Shown here in pieces: positions 1 to 14,500 of a DNA stretch of 64,000 nucleotides (position 1 is its first letter; each line of letters opens with the position of its first letter). A model generated the notes under the pieces. That model was not told the origin of the DNA. It made no database searches and was given only the letters and a program-made list of their open reading frames with translations. This DNA is from Meloidogyne chitwoodi (lineage: Eukaryota > Nematoda > Chromadorea > Rhabditida > Meloidogynidae), in assembly GCA_015183035.1 (NCBI GenBank), contig JACZZP010000011.1, positions 620,001-684,000 of the forward strand, written 5' to 3'. Both the position numbers and the translations under genes were made by a program.

Positions 1-636
1 TTCTTTTCTCAAAAGTATATGCAAAATTATTAGACTCTAAATATCTTTTATAATTTTCTTGTGTCATTGAATTTCCATAATCATTGATTCTATTCACAAT
101 AAAATTAATCTTCGCCTGACGAATATTATGTTCTTTTCTAGTATTAAGATCATTTTCGATTTTACCTTGATAATCCTCAATTATTTTATTAAAAGCTTCA
201 AACAACTTTAAAAATTAAATAAATAATTAAAAATAATAATATAATTTAAAATTGTTAATTAAAAATAAGTTTACTTCCATCCTACTTTAATAAATGAAAA
301 GGTCCCCGCACTATAAGGACTAACTCTAGGTTTAATTAAAGTATTGGAAAGCCATCTTTTTTTTTAAATTTTAAAAAATACAAAATTAAATTTATTAATA
401 ATCTCTGCCCCTATATCATCAATAATAGATTCATCAATATTTTGATCAAGGAACATCTCTTTTACTTCTCCTAGTTTTTCGTTAAAAAAAATTTCAATTG
501 TTTTTTCACTCTTCAAAAAGTTGTTCAAATAATCTTGACCAAAGGAAAAAGTAATAAGAAGCAGATGAGATATTTCAGTAAGAGAAAAATTTTTTTGGTT
601 TTCAGGTTCTCTCAATTCAAATTGTCCCGTTTGCAT
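1..636 (-). CDS. Unknown protein, 5' part of gene (runs off left edge)
   Basis: Three exons are readable on the minus strand: 382-636 (ATG at 636, begins MQTGQFELREPENQ), 275-355, and 1-205, which is cut by the window edge. Donors (GT at 381-380 and 274-273) and acceptors (AG at 357-356 and 207-206) fit, and the first two exons total 336 nt, so the frame is kept. The product is hydrophilic, Asn/Lys/Glu-rich and probably helical (for example LFEAFNKIIEDYQGKIEND at the start of exon 3). There is no signal peptide or recognised domain. The family is not recognised; it may be a cytoplasmic coiled protein. The gene has no visible link to its neighbours. Confidence 0.55.
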
Positions 637-882
637 TTTTCCTATAAATTTTTATTTTTTTTATAATTTTATTAAAAATTTAAATATTTTTTTTATTTTT
701 AAAATCATTATATTAAAATAAATAAAATAATTTCTGATGGCATAAAATAAAATGTCTGCCTTATTAACGTTAGAATTTTTATATTATAAAAGATTTTCTA
801 AAAATGAAGAGAATATTAACTCTTCTAAAAGAAAGAATAAAATGCTCTACTCCAGTTTATGCAACTTTTGCTATGCAATTAA

Positions 883-1052
883 TGTCTCAGTTTAGTAATT
901 CCTTGAATGGGACACGGCCCCGTTTCCGGGTCCATTTAAAATTTTTGAAGAAAATCTGAATTTCGTTCCTTTTTCATCCTGAATTTTTTCGAAAATTTGA
1001 AGAGACCCTGAAACGGGGCCCAGGACCAATTCAAGTAATCACTAATGAGACA
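883..1052. repeat. Short palindromic MITE-like element
   Basis: An imperfect inverted repeat of about 60 bp per arm. The left arm begins TGTCTCA (883) and runs through a GC-rich core, CGGCCCCGTTTCCGGGTC. The right arm mirrors it (GACCCTGAAACGGGGCC) and ends TGAGACA at 1052. The GC-rich core stands out against surroundings that are mostly A/T. Size and structure fit a non-autonomous DNA transposon; no coding sequence and no clear duplication were found. Confidence 0.6.
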
Positions 1053-2591
1053 AAAATTTGTTTGGACTCATAAATTGAAGTAAAGCCAAATAAAAATATT
1101 TTTATTTTTTTTTAATTTATAAGTAAAAAATTTAAATATATTTTAATTAATTTTATTTTAAATTTACCAGGAGCATTGCGCATTCCAACAGTCATTTTTT
1201 GAAGTAAAAATAAAACAAAAAATAATAAAAGAAATTTTAAAAAATTTGAAATAATCATTTTATTTTAACTCTTTTCAATAACAAAGTTCTGAAAAATATT
1301 TTTTACAAAATTAAATATGCCTTAGAATTTTATTTTAAATTAAATTAAATTAAATTAAATTAATTTTTAATTTTTTTTTAAAATAGCTAACTAAAATATA
1401 TAATAAATTTAAATTAAGTAAATAAAATTTTAAGGGAAAAATTTTTTTAGAGAAATGAATGAATAGATTTTGAGAGAAATGAAGAGAGTTAAAAGGGAAA
1501 AATTTTTTCAATTTTCTTGACTTTATGTTGTTGGCAGAATGGGTGTGTCTAATTTTCGATTTGCGAAAATTCGAAAAATTTTCGAAATTTTTAAAAGAAA
1601 TTTACAATTTATAGCAAAACATTTAAATAAAACATTGTAAGTTGTTTTGGATTACGATAATTCTGTTGAACTTGTTTTTTGTTCATTTTAACTTTAAATT
1701 TATTAAAAGTCCAAAATTTTAGCCTGCAGCACTAAAAACCCCCAAATTTATTAAATTTAACCGACACTAGAAATTTTATGCGTCCGACCCAACACTTGTT
1801 TCAACCTACATCAACCATAATGAGGATTTGAATATTAAATGTTTTTATTTCTTTTTGATAAATTTTGCCAATTAGTTGGGAAAAATTTCGATTTAATAAT
1901 TTCGAAATAAAAAATTTACTATTTTATGGTTGGCATTATTGATTCTATAAAAAAATTAAATTATGAGAGGCTATAGAGTGAAGGATATAGAAATGGAAAA
2001 AATAGATAAAAATGAAGATAGAAAAAAATTTTTTTTTAAATGAAGATTAAACACAGAGTTCCCAGATGTGAGGATTTATCCTCAATTTGCGGATTTTAAG
2101 ATAACGATTAGGATTTTTTAGAATATGCATATTTGCGAATTTTTGTGTTTTTTTTTAATTTTTGAGGATTTTTAAGGTTTTATTTACATTTTTGGATATT
2201 TTTGTTATTATTTCGAATTTAGCATTAAATTTTTTAAAAATTTTACACTTGCTGCGCGTCAAATAATTAATGAAGATTATATGTAATTATTATTTTTCTT
2301 TCATAGAATTTTTCAAGATGATTAATTCCAATAATAAATTATTAAAATCTATTTTTAATAACGAAAAATATGAACATTAATAAAAACTTTCTATTATAAT
2401 AAATATTTGTATAATTTACGGATTTTTGTCCATAAATGAAAATTTTTTATTTTTTCATTGGAAACCCTTAAAAGATGTTAGTTAGACTCTCTAATATATT
2501 TAATTTTTAATAAAAGATAATTAAAAAGAAACATTTATTTTTTAATTTTTTTTAAATTTATTATTTAAAATATATTAAAAATAATTAAATA
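1053..2591. other. Intergenic AT-rich stretch
   Basis: AT-rich spacer between the unknown gene and the 3' end of the Ig-domain gene. It has poly-A/T runs and a short TTAAA-type simple repeat near 1335-1365. No exon with believable splice sites or coding bias was seen. Confidence 0.5.
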
Positions 2592-5500
2592 TTAATCTTT
2601 ATTATTTTCTAAAATAATTATTTCTTCATTCTTAATCTGTTGATTATTATCTTGTTTATCTTGTGTTGATTTGGTTATACGAACATACTTAGTAAAATAA
2701 TAATATTTATTTATTAAATTTAATTTAAATAAAATAAATTACTAAAATCGAAAATATTCGACTTTAGGAATTTTTGAGTTTCGATAACAATATTTTTATT
2801 TTTGACACAACTCTCTACAAGAGATATATTTAATTTAAAATTTAATTTTAAAATTATTTAAATTTTTTTAATTTTTAAATATTCCATAATTTATTCTTTA
2901 TTTATTAAGTATTAAAATTAATAATCTTAATTTAATTAAATTTAAAAAATTATTTAAAACCTTTCCTGGTTGTGTTCCTTTAGGTCGGACAACTAAATCA
3001 GCTGTACTTCTAGCCTCTCCTGCAATATTGTCAAGTAAACAAGTAAATTGGCCTGCATGTTCTAATTTAACTAAATCAATTTTGAGAGAATAAATAAATT
3101 GGGAATCCTTAAAAATTAATTAATTAATTTAAATTAATTTAATTAACTTTAATAATTTGTATTTCATTTTTATTTTTAAAATCATTAGAAATTAAAATTC
3201 CATCTTTAAACCATTTTACTAAAGGTTCAGGATCACCACTTGTTTTAACTGTCCAAATTAGTGAAGAGCCACTTTCTACTTCTTTACTTATTAAACGTTC
3301 AATAAAATCAGGGGCAAGCATTTTGGCTGTTTTTAATTAAAAAAAATAAATAAATATAAATATTATTTAAATTGTTAAAAATTGAATTATTACAAAAATT
3401 GACCTTTTTTATAAAAAAATAAATTTTGAAAAATTTTTAATAATTTAAAATATAAAATAATTTACTAGAAAGAACAAGTTGAGCAGAAGAACAAGCCTTT
3501 CCAAATTTATTTTCAGCTGTACAACAATATTTACCTACATCATTATTATTTATATTATTTATTGATAAATTTGTTTTTCCAAAATTATCATTCCAAAAAA
3601 ATATTCTTTCATTTGATTCTAAAATATTTCCATCTTTTGTCCAAATTATTTGAGGTAACGGAATACCTAAAAAATTAAGTTAAAATTTTAAAATAATTTT
3701 TTAATAATAGACGACATTTTTTATTAATTTTATATTAAAGTATGAAAAGCAAAGCATTAATTATTTTCGAGAAAAAAAAAGAGAAGAAAAAAATATTACA
3801 AAGGAACATTGGCATCAGGGGCGGGCGCATTGCGTTTTTGCGTCCATTTTTTGCGTTGCATTGCATTTTGCGTTTTTTTAGGCCAAAAAAGCGCAAATAA
3901 CGCAAAATTTCCCCTCTAATTTTCTCCTTCATTTCTTTCTTTCTTGCGGAGAAAAATTAAAAAAAATGAAGATATAATGTGCCCCAATCATTGCCAACCG
4001 TTAAGGCGTGGCCTATTTTCTTAGCTAATACCTACCACCCCCATTAAACACTTGACTTTGACTTTTTACTTTTAATTGCCTTACATCATATATTTTGTTA
4101 ATTGACTTCTGAATAAATATTAATTTAAAGAATGTAATTTTAATTACTATTTTAGGATTGGGGTTCGGGTACCTTAGAGGTAGTTTTCATAATCTTGTTA
4201 TTTATTTCCCCTTCTCATTTTGACATCCCAATCGGGCTCCGACATTGATCCTTCCATGGATTAATACAATCGGACGCTCTCGAACAGACCTTGTGGTTCC
4301 CCTTCCCCCATAATTATCCACACCCATTACAAAGAATTTATTAATAATTTATTTGGTTTTTCTTTTTATTGCACTTATGGTTGACTGGTTAGCGTGTTGG
4401 ACATATTTTTCATATTTCGGTGCATATTTTGACATTTTTTATGCTATATATGCGCATTTTTCGGGATTTCCGTGCATATTTTGGGCAGACCTAATTATAA
4501 ATTAATGGATTCAGTTGACTTTAAAAAGAAGGAGTATTTTAATAAACATTTTTACTATATGCCTAATATTTGTAACATAATAGCAATAGAGAAAAGAGCA
4601 ACTAAAGTCTTATATTCCAATATTTATTATTATTGATAAACTGTATTTTAAGGAAAAAAATATTTTTGAAAAAAAAAATAAAAAATAATTTATTAATGAA
4701 AGGCAAAGCATTTTAATTAATTAATATATTTTTCTCTATTTCTTTACTATGTACTATATCTGAAATAAAAATTGATTGAAAGCGTAGCACTTATAAAATA
4801 TTTCGAAATTATTAAAAAGATGTATTATAAATTTACACTAATGCCAAGATATAGAAAATGTTAAGACATGTTTTTATTAATTAATTAATTTTTACATTTT
4901 TTTAAATTTATTATAGCAAATTTAATATAATTTATTTAAAAATTATATTAATTTTAATTAATTAAAATTTAAAGAAAATATTATTTTATTTTTTATTTAT
5001 TTTAATATTAAATTTTAAAATAAATTAAAACCTTTTTCAAGGTCAACCTCAAAAATAAATTTAACGGTTAAATTAAAATTAATTAGTATTAATTTAATTT
5101 AGATGAATAAAATTAAATTTATATTTATTATTTATTTTAATATTTTAATAGTTAATTATTTGTCAGCTATGAATAATGAAGAATCCTTTAATGATGAAAA
5201 CGATTCTTTTTGTAATTTTTTACTAATTATTTTTTAAAAATATTCTTTTTTAAAGCAATGGAAGAGGAATATTTGACAGAATTTAATGAAGAAAATCTGT
5301 TATATGATTCTGATAAACCGAAACAGTATTATTTTTTAATTATTTTTTTAACCTTAAAATATTATTTTAGTGAATTTGAGGAAGATTATGAGGACATCGA
5401 TAATGAAGAAATTCATAAAAATAAAAAAAGAAAATTAAAAATGAGTCAACAAAACAAAGGGACAAAATATATTTATCAAGGAATAAATGAATGTCAAGAA

Positions 5501-8500
5501 AAATTATTTGGGAAAAAAATAAATAATAAAAGAGAGATTGGCTTAGGCGATAATGCAGCAAATGATATTATAAAATATTATTTTGAATTAAACAAAAATA
5601 CAAAATTTATTGAAGATTATAAAAAGCTTATAAATGCTAACGAACGACAAAGACGAAAAATGATAACGGTTTTTAGGATATTTTATTAAATATATTTAAA
5701 TACAAAAAATAAAAAAGTTAGGTATGTTTTTCCGGGTTGGGATCAACTGAGTGTCAGTAATTATAAAAAAAGAACGGTCAGTTCCTTTTAGGTTTTATGG
5801 TATCATTTGATAGAGCAGAAAATGTACTACAAAATACTAAAAAAGCAAAATTTTTAAAAAATTAGAAAAAAAGTTATAGCCAAAAAACAACAAATTTTCA
5901 GAAAATTTGTTATTTTTTAGAGGTTTTTTGACTGTAACTCTTTTTCAAATTTTCCAAAAATTATAATTTTTAGGTATTTTGTAGCAAATTTTCATATCCA
6001 ATAGTGTCATAAACACCTAAAATAAGCTAATTGTTCTATTGTTATAATGGCTGGCACTGCGTTGGCCCGTTCAGTGTTATTCCTGTTATGGTGAGGCTGT
6101 TTGGTATAAATAAATAAAATAAGAGTGCTCAAGTGACTCTGCACCGAATCGTTCTGCTCCTAAATTTATTTTTTATCATCCTTTTAAAATCTAAGAAAAT
6201 ATTTACATTTTTATTTTAGTAAGATTGGGTTTAAAAATTTTAAGAATATGAGATACATGGAATTCTAAAGATTTTATAAAATTTTATTTTATAAAATTTT
6301 AGGAAAGTTTAAGTCATGCAATATGTGTTCTTTATTTATATGGAAATGTAAATACAAATAATTTAGCTCAACATTTTAAGATTGGCACACAAAATTTATT
6401 CAAAATATTACATGAAAGAAAAGTTCGTTTAGTTCACGGATCTAAAAAAAGATATAAAGGAATGTAAGTTATATAAATTAATTTAAAATTATGATAAATA
6501 AAATAATAGATTATTTAATTGTTTATTGAAAACGAAATGTTCAAAGATTTTTTTTAAAGAATTTTAATATCTAAAAATATTTAGGAAAAATTCCGATAAA
6601 ATAATTGAACAAATTAAATCAAAACTTGATGAACAAAGTAAATCAGAATGCGGAGGAAAATGGGAAATTGATGGAAAAGTAATAATATCCTCTCCAAAAG
6701 AGGGAAAAAATCTTTACAATGAAATTATAATGTTAGGGGAAATTATGAACTCAATTAAAGAAAATAAAAATAATAATTATTTACAAGCAGTTTATGAAAA
6801 CGGATATTTTCATATTTTACGTGATATTAAAGATAGCAAGAATATATTATTAAAGGATAAAAATATTAAAATATTTATTAATAAATTTGATGCAATTCTT
6901 TATGATTTTCAGCATGAATTAATTTCAAGTTTTGAATGTAATATATTTAAATTAATTTTTAAAAAATTATAGCCTCATCAAAAAAATATATTTTTAGTGT
7001 TTAAGTGAAATAAAAATTAAAAATATATAGTAGGGTGCAGCCCGACCCATCGGGGGCGGAAATTTCGGGGGACGGGGATCGTCGGGGGAAGCATGTCGGG
7101 GTTCGCGTCGGGGGACAGCAAATCTTTCGGGGACGGGGTCGGGGACGGGGGTGGTCGGGGGAAGTACGTCGGGGTTCGGGTCGGGGAGTGGAGGTTCGGG
7201 GTCGGGCCGGGGTAACCAAAAATTAATTTTTCAAAGCAAATTTTTTATTTAACAAATTTATATAACTCAAACAGTGGAAATCAAACTCTCTGCTAACTAT
7301 ACATGCTAAATATTCTCCTCTTAAGCGCCGCAGGCGAAATTTTGAAAATTTATTTTTCTCTAGTTGCCAAAAATTTTTCTTTTAACTTGACAAAGTTTCG
7401 GTCATGACCACATGTTACCAGACATGACCGGATTGACCTGACCGAAGATGCAGGTCATGTTCAGGTCATCTTTGGTGACTGAAAAAATTGGAAGGAAAAC
7501 ACTGGTAACAATACCATGTTCCTAGGAATCGAACCACATATAGGTTAAGAGTAAGGTTGTCAGAAAATTTTAAAAAATTTAATTTGAACGTAAAAGATAT
7601 GTACGGTTAAAAATACGCAAATAAGGAATAATTCATTTTTTCAGCGCCGCAGGCGAAAATTTTTGAAATTAATTGAACTTAAGTTGCCAAAAATTCACTT
7701 TTTCCATAATAATTGTCAAAATTTTTAAAAATATTTGGTACTTTTACGTTATCCCTACGCACTTTTGCGGACTTTTTTTTTTGCGGACAAATTTTATTTT
7801 TTTAAAAGAGAAAATATTTAAAAGAAAAAGTATATAAAAGAAAAAATCAATCCAATGGCCAATATTTTCCCCAAGCGATCATAATTTCTTCAAAAATTGT
7901 GATAAAGTTTCATTTCATGTCCATCGCGACAAACTCTAGTTTTGTGTAGAAGACCTCGATCTTTTAAAAATTCGATGGCACTTTTTCAGTTGTTGGCAAA
8001 TCCCAAATTTTCATTATAAAGTAAATAGAATAATAAAATCAAAATAATAGACTGAAACTAAATAAAATATCAAATTAAAGAAAATAAAATTTAAAATAGA
8101 ATACAATAAAATGTACTTTTTTATTTATTCTTGTCTTTTTATATATTAATAAATTTTGTCCGCAAAAAAAAAGTCTGCAAAAGTGCGTAGGGATAACGTA
8201 AAAGTACCAAATATTTTTCAATAACTCCATCTCAGGGGTGCTTGTCATCCCCGAAAACGTCGGGGGAAACCTTCGGGGTTCGGGTCGGGGTAAAGCAAAT
8301 CTTTCGGGGACGGGGTCGGGGACGAGGGTGGTCGGGGGCAGCATGTCGGGGTTCGGGTCTGGGAAAAACTCTAAAATTGTCGGGGGTCGGGGTTTCGGGG
8401 GGACGGGGCTGCACCCTAATATATAGTAATAAAATTCAAGTTTTAACTTCTCTATCAATATAGAGAATAATAATAATAAAATACTGTAAACAGTGAGACA

Positions 8501-11500
8501 GGCTATAAGTAAGTATATTATAAATATATTTAAAGCTTTTTCCAACTTTATTGGAATATTTTTTAGGGGTAAATAAGGTAAACATTTACCTAATTTATTG
8601 GAATTAAATATATAAAAAGAGAAAATATTAAATAACTAAATTTTTGTTTAGTTCAGAAAGTCCATAAAATTATAAATAAAATTAAATTTTAGATAATAAA
8701 ACAATTTATGTTTATGATAAAGAAAATTCTACTGAAAGAATTACTGATCTTTTATTTTTCCGTACAATTTTAGAAATTTTAAATTCTATAATTTCAAAAT
8801 ATGAACAAATTAAATTTATTAATATAAAAAATGAAGATAAAAAAACTGTAAAAGATTTAATTGAATTATTTGATGAAAAGATAAAATTACCTGAAGAATT
8901 TTTTGCTTTAAAATTAAATAAACAATATTCTGAAAAAACTCAAAAAATGATAAATGAAAAAATTTCAAAATTTATAGGGGATTATATTAATGGAAAATTA
9001 GATATTATTATTACACATTTGGTTAAAAAAAAATCAGAAAATTGAGAATTAAAATGAAAATTTAAGAGAAAAAGACAATTTATTATTATTAAAACCTAGA
9101 ATTATTTACCTATTTTATTAAAATTTAAAATTTACGTAGTAAAATTATTTAAAACTTTTTTTTCAAATTATTTATAAAAGATAAAAGTTTTTTTGGTTAT
9201 TTTTAAAAAATATTTAAATGCCAGAGATAGGTAACTTACTCTGCGCTCTCTGCCTTTAACAAAATTACCCCTTACATTTAGTTATTTAATCATAACTTTT
9301 TTTTTAAATTTATATAAAAATATAAACTAAAATTTAAAAAATAAATAATAAAATTAAATTTATTTTAAAAATTATAAGTTTTTAAAATTTGATTAATTTT
9401 TGGGAAATTAATGCAAAAATTATGTTTTTTTACACAATTTTAAAAATAATTTACCAGTAACAATTGCATCAAATTTTGCATTTTGTCCTTCATTTAAAAT
9501 TGCTGAAATTAATGTTTTTGTAAAATGGGGTGGAGCAATATCAGAAAAATTATTTAATTGATAATTATTATTAGGTAAATTATTAAGTGTTTGATCATCA
9601 AATGGAGATTTATTATTATTAATTTGTTGTTCTATTACATTATTTTTATAAAATTCATTTGGAAAAATCTAAAATTAAAAATTCATTTTTTGGTTAATTA
9701 TTAAGAATTTTAAAATTTTTTAAAAAAGGAGAAATTTATTTTAAAAAATCACACTTCTAATTCAGGTTCTCTTTTTTCTGATTCATAATTTGATGTTGAC
9801 ATTATTCCAAACATTTCAGCGTGAGCTGAACATGTTGAATTTCTTTTGTTTTCAAAATCACGTCGTGGTGGAGTACTTAAAGCTCTAGCCTGATGTTCTT
9901 GAAGCTAAAAATATATATTTAGTTTTTTACAAAAATATAAACAAATAAGACTTGAATAATTTGTTGTCGTTGTTTTTGCCAATGAAGTAATCCTTGAACA
10001 CCTCCAATTGATCGTCTTGCTCTTTGATTATTATTTCCAATAGGTTTTGGAATCATTGATTTTGGTCGAATATGAATTAATGTTAAAGATTCACAACGTC
10101 CACGAATATTTTCTGCTATAAGTCTATACCAACCAGCACATTCCAAACGAGCGGAATTGAAAAGAAGAGTATAGGTATCACCAATATTTGAAAGCTAAGA
10201 GTAAATTTTAAATAAAAATTATTTTAATTATAAAAATATATTATTTTACTTCAACAAATTCAGCATTTGATTTAATTTGACGTCCATTAAAAAACCATTG
10301 AATTTTAGGTCTTGGATTGCCTAAAATCATACAATCAACTTCAGCACGTTCTCCTTCATTAATTGTCACATCAGAAGGAAAAGGGCGAATACATTCTGGT
10401 GGGTTAGCCAAACTTGAATAACCTTAAAAGTCAGAAAAAGTATTCTCTAGAATTATTTTGAAATAATAAGATCAGAATAAAAACAGAATTAATGTAGAGA
10501 AAAAATAAAAATTATTGTAGGAGAAAATAATCAGAAAATATAAAAATTCTGAAAAAAGAACATTATCTAAAAATCAGAAAATATAAAAATTCAGAAAATT
10601 CAGAACATTCTCTCAAAAATCAGAAAATTTAAAAAATTCTGAAAATTCAGAACATTCTCTCAAAAATCAGAAAATATAAAAATTCTGAAAAAAGAACATT
10701 ATCTAAAAATCAGAAAATATAAAAATTCTGAAAAAAGAACATTATCTAAAAATCAGAAAATATAAAAATTCTGAAAAAAGAACATTATCTAAAAATCAGA
10801 AAATATAAAAATTCTGAAAAAAGAACATTCTCTCAAAAATCAGAAAATTTAAAAAATTCTGAAAATTCAAAACATTCTCTCAAAAATCAGAAAATATAAA
10901 AATTCTGAAAATGCAGAACATTCTGAAAATTATAATAAATTTTAATATTTTTACTCTTACCATTATCCATAATATCACCATCACTTGCTCTCCTAGATTC
11001 TGAACCTTCAGATTTTATTAAAGCATAGACAGGACCTTGATTTTGATTATTTTGAATATAATTATTCTTAAAAATTTTAAAAAATTAAATAAATAATTTT
11101 TCAAACATTTTCATATTTTTGTTGTTTATTTTCTTCAATTTTCATATTTGCTTGTGGAGAAGAAAATTGAAATTGATTAGAATTAACTGCTGGACTACCA
11201 ATACCAAGTAATACATTAATTGTAGCTGTTGAGGTTGCTCTACCCAATATATTCTCTGCTTTAATTATATATTGACCTGCATGTTTAATTAAAACACTAA
11301 AATAAAAATAAATTTAATTTAAATTAAATTAAAATACTTAGGAATAGTTAAAATACATTGACCATCTAAATGTCTACTTAATCCAATATCTGATTGTTCA
11401 AAATCTATTGGACAATTATTATAAAACCAATGAACAGTTGGCATAGGATTACCACGAATACGAGTCTAATAAAATTAATTATATTTTAATTAAAATTTTT

Positions 11501-14500
11501 TTTAATTTTTAAATTGTTTTTAATAAATTTATGAAAAATTCCAAAATATGTGGAAGTAATATTTAAATTATCCTTTATTTTTTCTATTACTTATACTTAA
11601 TTTAAATTATTATAAAATAAAAAATCAACATTTTAAGTAATTGATCTATTTTTAATAAAAATTTAAAAAATAAAAAATTAATACCTTAAGAACAACAGTT
11701 TGTCCCTCACGTACAAGTTGACTGCAAAGAGGTGGACCAATACTAGGAGGAACATTATTTTGACAATTACCATTCTCAATAATATTTATTTTATTTTCTT
11801 CTTTTAAATTAATTTCATTCCCCAATATTATTTTATTTTTAATTTCTTTAAAATTAATAAATTGTTGGCATTGTAATTCAATTAAAGCAAATTGACGTTG
11901 ATGAGAAACTATTTGAGAGCGAGACCAGCCTAAAGCTTCTATAACAGCCAAATGGGGATCATTTTGCATAATTTCTGTTGCCAATTCTTGGAAATTATCA
12001 GCTAAAAAAAATTATTAAAAATTAAATATTTTTTCTCTTCTATTAATTATTTAATGCTCCAAAAAATATTAAAAAAAAATTTTTTATTTAAAATAAATAT
12101 TTTACATTGTTGTTTTTCTCTTAAACAATGTTCTTTTATTGTTTGTAATAAATTAATTAAATGTTGCTCATTTTCTTTTTTATAACCACCACCTTGTAAT
12201 AAAGTTGTTAAAAAATGAAGAGAAGTTTCTAGCTCACGATTTAATTTTTGTAACTTTAAAAATAATTTTTTTTTTAAATTAAAAAAAGAAAAACTTGTTC
12301 TAATTTTGTAGCCAATTCTAACCGTTTTTCAAGTAATTTTTTGTAATAATTTATTTTATTTTGAATATTTAAATAATTTTCAATTTGTGTTGTATCCAAC
12401 ACTTTTTGATTATTTTGTATTGTTTGTATAATATTTTCATTTTCCTTTTTTAAATTAATTAATTTTATTTTTAAAAATAAAATTAATTAAATTACCTTAA
12501 AATTATTTAATAATTTTTTATGTTTATTTATAAATTCAAAAGTTTCTGTATTATTTGAATTTAAAGAAATTGATTCAGAAAAGAATGGATTAATAATTGT
12601 ATTTAGCCAGTTATCAAGTATTAATATCTAATTAAAATATTTAAAAATATTATTTTATTTTTAAATTTATTAAAAATTATTCTTTCATAAATTTAAATTT
12701 TATCTTTTTTTTTAAGAGAAAATTGGGTTGATACTTTTCCTTTTTTCCGAAAAAAGTCCGCAAATTTTTATTGACAATTTTTATAAATATTAAAATTATT
12801 TGAAGAAACACCGGCAAATTATTGAATGTTACCAAATATTTTAATTTCTGTGAGTTAAAATTAAAAAAGAGAAATTTCTGCATTTGATAATATTTTAAAA
12901 TTGCGGATAATAATTTGCGGACTTTTTTCTGCAAAACGGAAAAATATCAAAAAATTGAGAATAATTGTAAATTGAAATTCCAAAAAATAATTTTAAAAAA
13001 AATTAAAAAAAATCTTTTAACCAATTAAAATTAATTATTTTAATTAATTTACCTTTTCAACAATTTTTTGTGTTTTACTAAAACCTATTTTTTCTCTAGC
13101 CAATTGTACAACAGAAATAACAGCTTCTTTAAGTATTTGAATTTTTTGATTAATTTTTTCACAAATATTTTGACTTTTATTTTCTTTATTATTATTTTCT
13201 TCTCCTTCTCCTTCTTTCCATTTTAAAATTAATTGTTCTCCTTGTTCAACAAGTAAAACACCTTTTTGTTGGGCAAGAGGTCCAAGTTCTGCAGCCATTG
13301 ATTCATTTGCAATATTTAATTCTTCTAACATTTTTTCAAGTTGAATAATAAGCTTAAAATTAATTTTTTTAATTTTAAATAATATTTTTTTTAATTAAAT
13401 AAATTATTTTTTAAATAATTTCTTAAATGAAAAAAATTATTTAAATTAAAATATATTTTTATTTTAATTTAAAAATTTTTTTATTTTTTAATATATTTTT
13501 TTAAATTTATTAAATAAATAAGAAAGAGGGATTTATATAAATATTTAATAAAAAATAAAATAATGGATATATTCACTTGCAAATAACTTAAATTTCATAA
13601 AAAAGTGATGATTAATTACTTTATAAATATACACAGAAAAGATGAAAAAGATGTGATTAGATTTATTTATAAATTTTAATTAAAATAAATAAAATAAATA
13701 TTTTTTATTTATTTTAATAAATTTTTAAAATTCGTATTTGGACCAATTTTCAATTATTGTAATTTTTTTAATTTTTAATTCAAAAAATAAATATTTTTAA
13801 ATTTAAAATTCCCCCATTTCTTACATTATCAGCATTTAAATTCCAATTTTCAGTTTTTTCCAATAATTCACTTTTAATATTTATATCATTAATTAATTGA
13901 AAATGTTTTTGTTTTAATTCATTTATTTTTAATTTAAATTCTGAAACATCTTCTGAATAATTATTATTTTTGGATATTGATATTAATTCTTCTAATTTTT
14001 CCTTTAAAATTTAATTTAATTTTAAAAATAAAATTTTTTTAATTAAATACAAAAAATATATATTATGTCACTATGTGTCCTCATTATCATTACCAAGATT
14101 TTTATTTAAAAAATCATTTCATTAATTAAAATAAACCCTAAAAAATATTTGAACTACAAAAAAACCAATAACCAAAAATATTTTAGGGTTACTAAAATAC
14201 CCAAGTGCTAATTATTTTCTTTTATAAATGCCAACATTATTAACTACTTAATATTAAAATATAGTAAATTATTTAAAAAATAACTTTAGTTTGTTCTCCA
14301 AGTGTTTTTAAAATTTTACTTTCTTCCATATTTTCTAACATTCTTCTAGTTTCACGTAACCATTGTTCAATATTTTCTAATTTATTTTTTAAAATTTCAA
14401 TTTCAAAATTTGAAGTTATTTGTTGTTGTATTTGATTAGATTCTATAGTTTTGATTATATGAAAAGGTGATGATTGTTCAGAAGAATAAATATTTTTTAA

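Larger units (their letters stand above)
3667..9454 (-). other. Giant intron of the Ig/spectrin gene hosting a nested gene
   Basis: Bounded by donor GT (9454-9453) and acceptor AG (3668-3667). The flanking half-exons rebuild one I-set domain in frame (ending ...DAIVTG and continuing IPLPQIIWTKDG). It contains the plus-strand gene at 5103-9045 and several transposon-like repeats. The left part, 3700-5100, holds GC-rich 'gcgttttttgcg'-type sequence at 3815-3905 and otherwise nothing recognised. Confidence 0.7.

Noticed and set aside
4378..4500. A-box-like TGGTTAGCGTGTTGG, suggesting a tRNA-derived SINE
   Set aside because: No B box or clover-leaf fold and no flanking duplication were found.
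7001..7226. Arg/Pro- or Gly/Arg-rich reading frames over the CGGGG block
   Set aside because: Products of a GC-rich DNA repeat read in any frame; the block is the end of a transposon.
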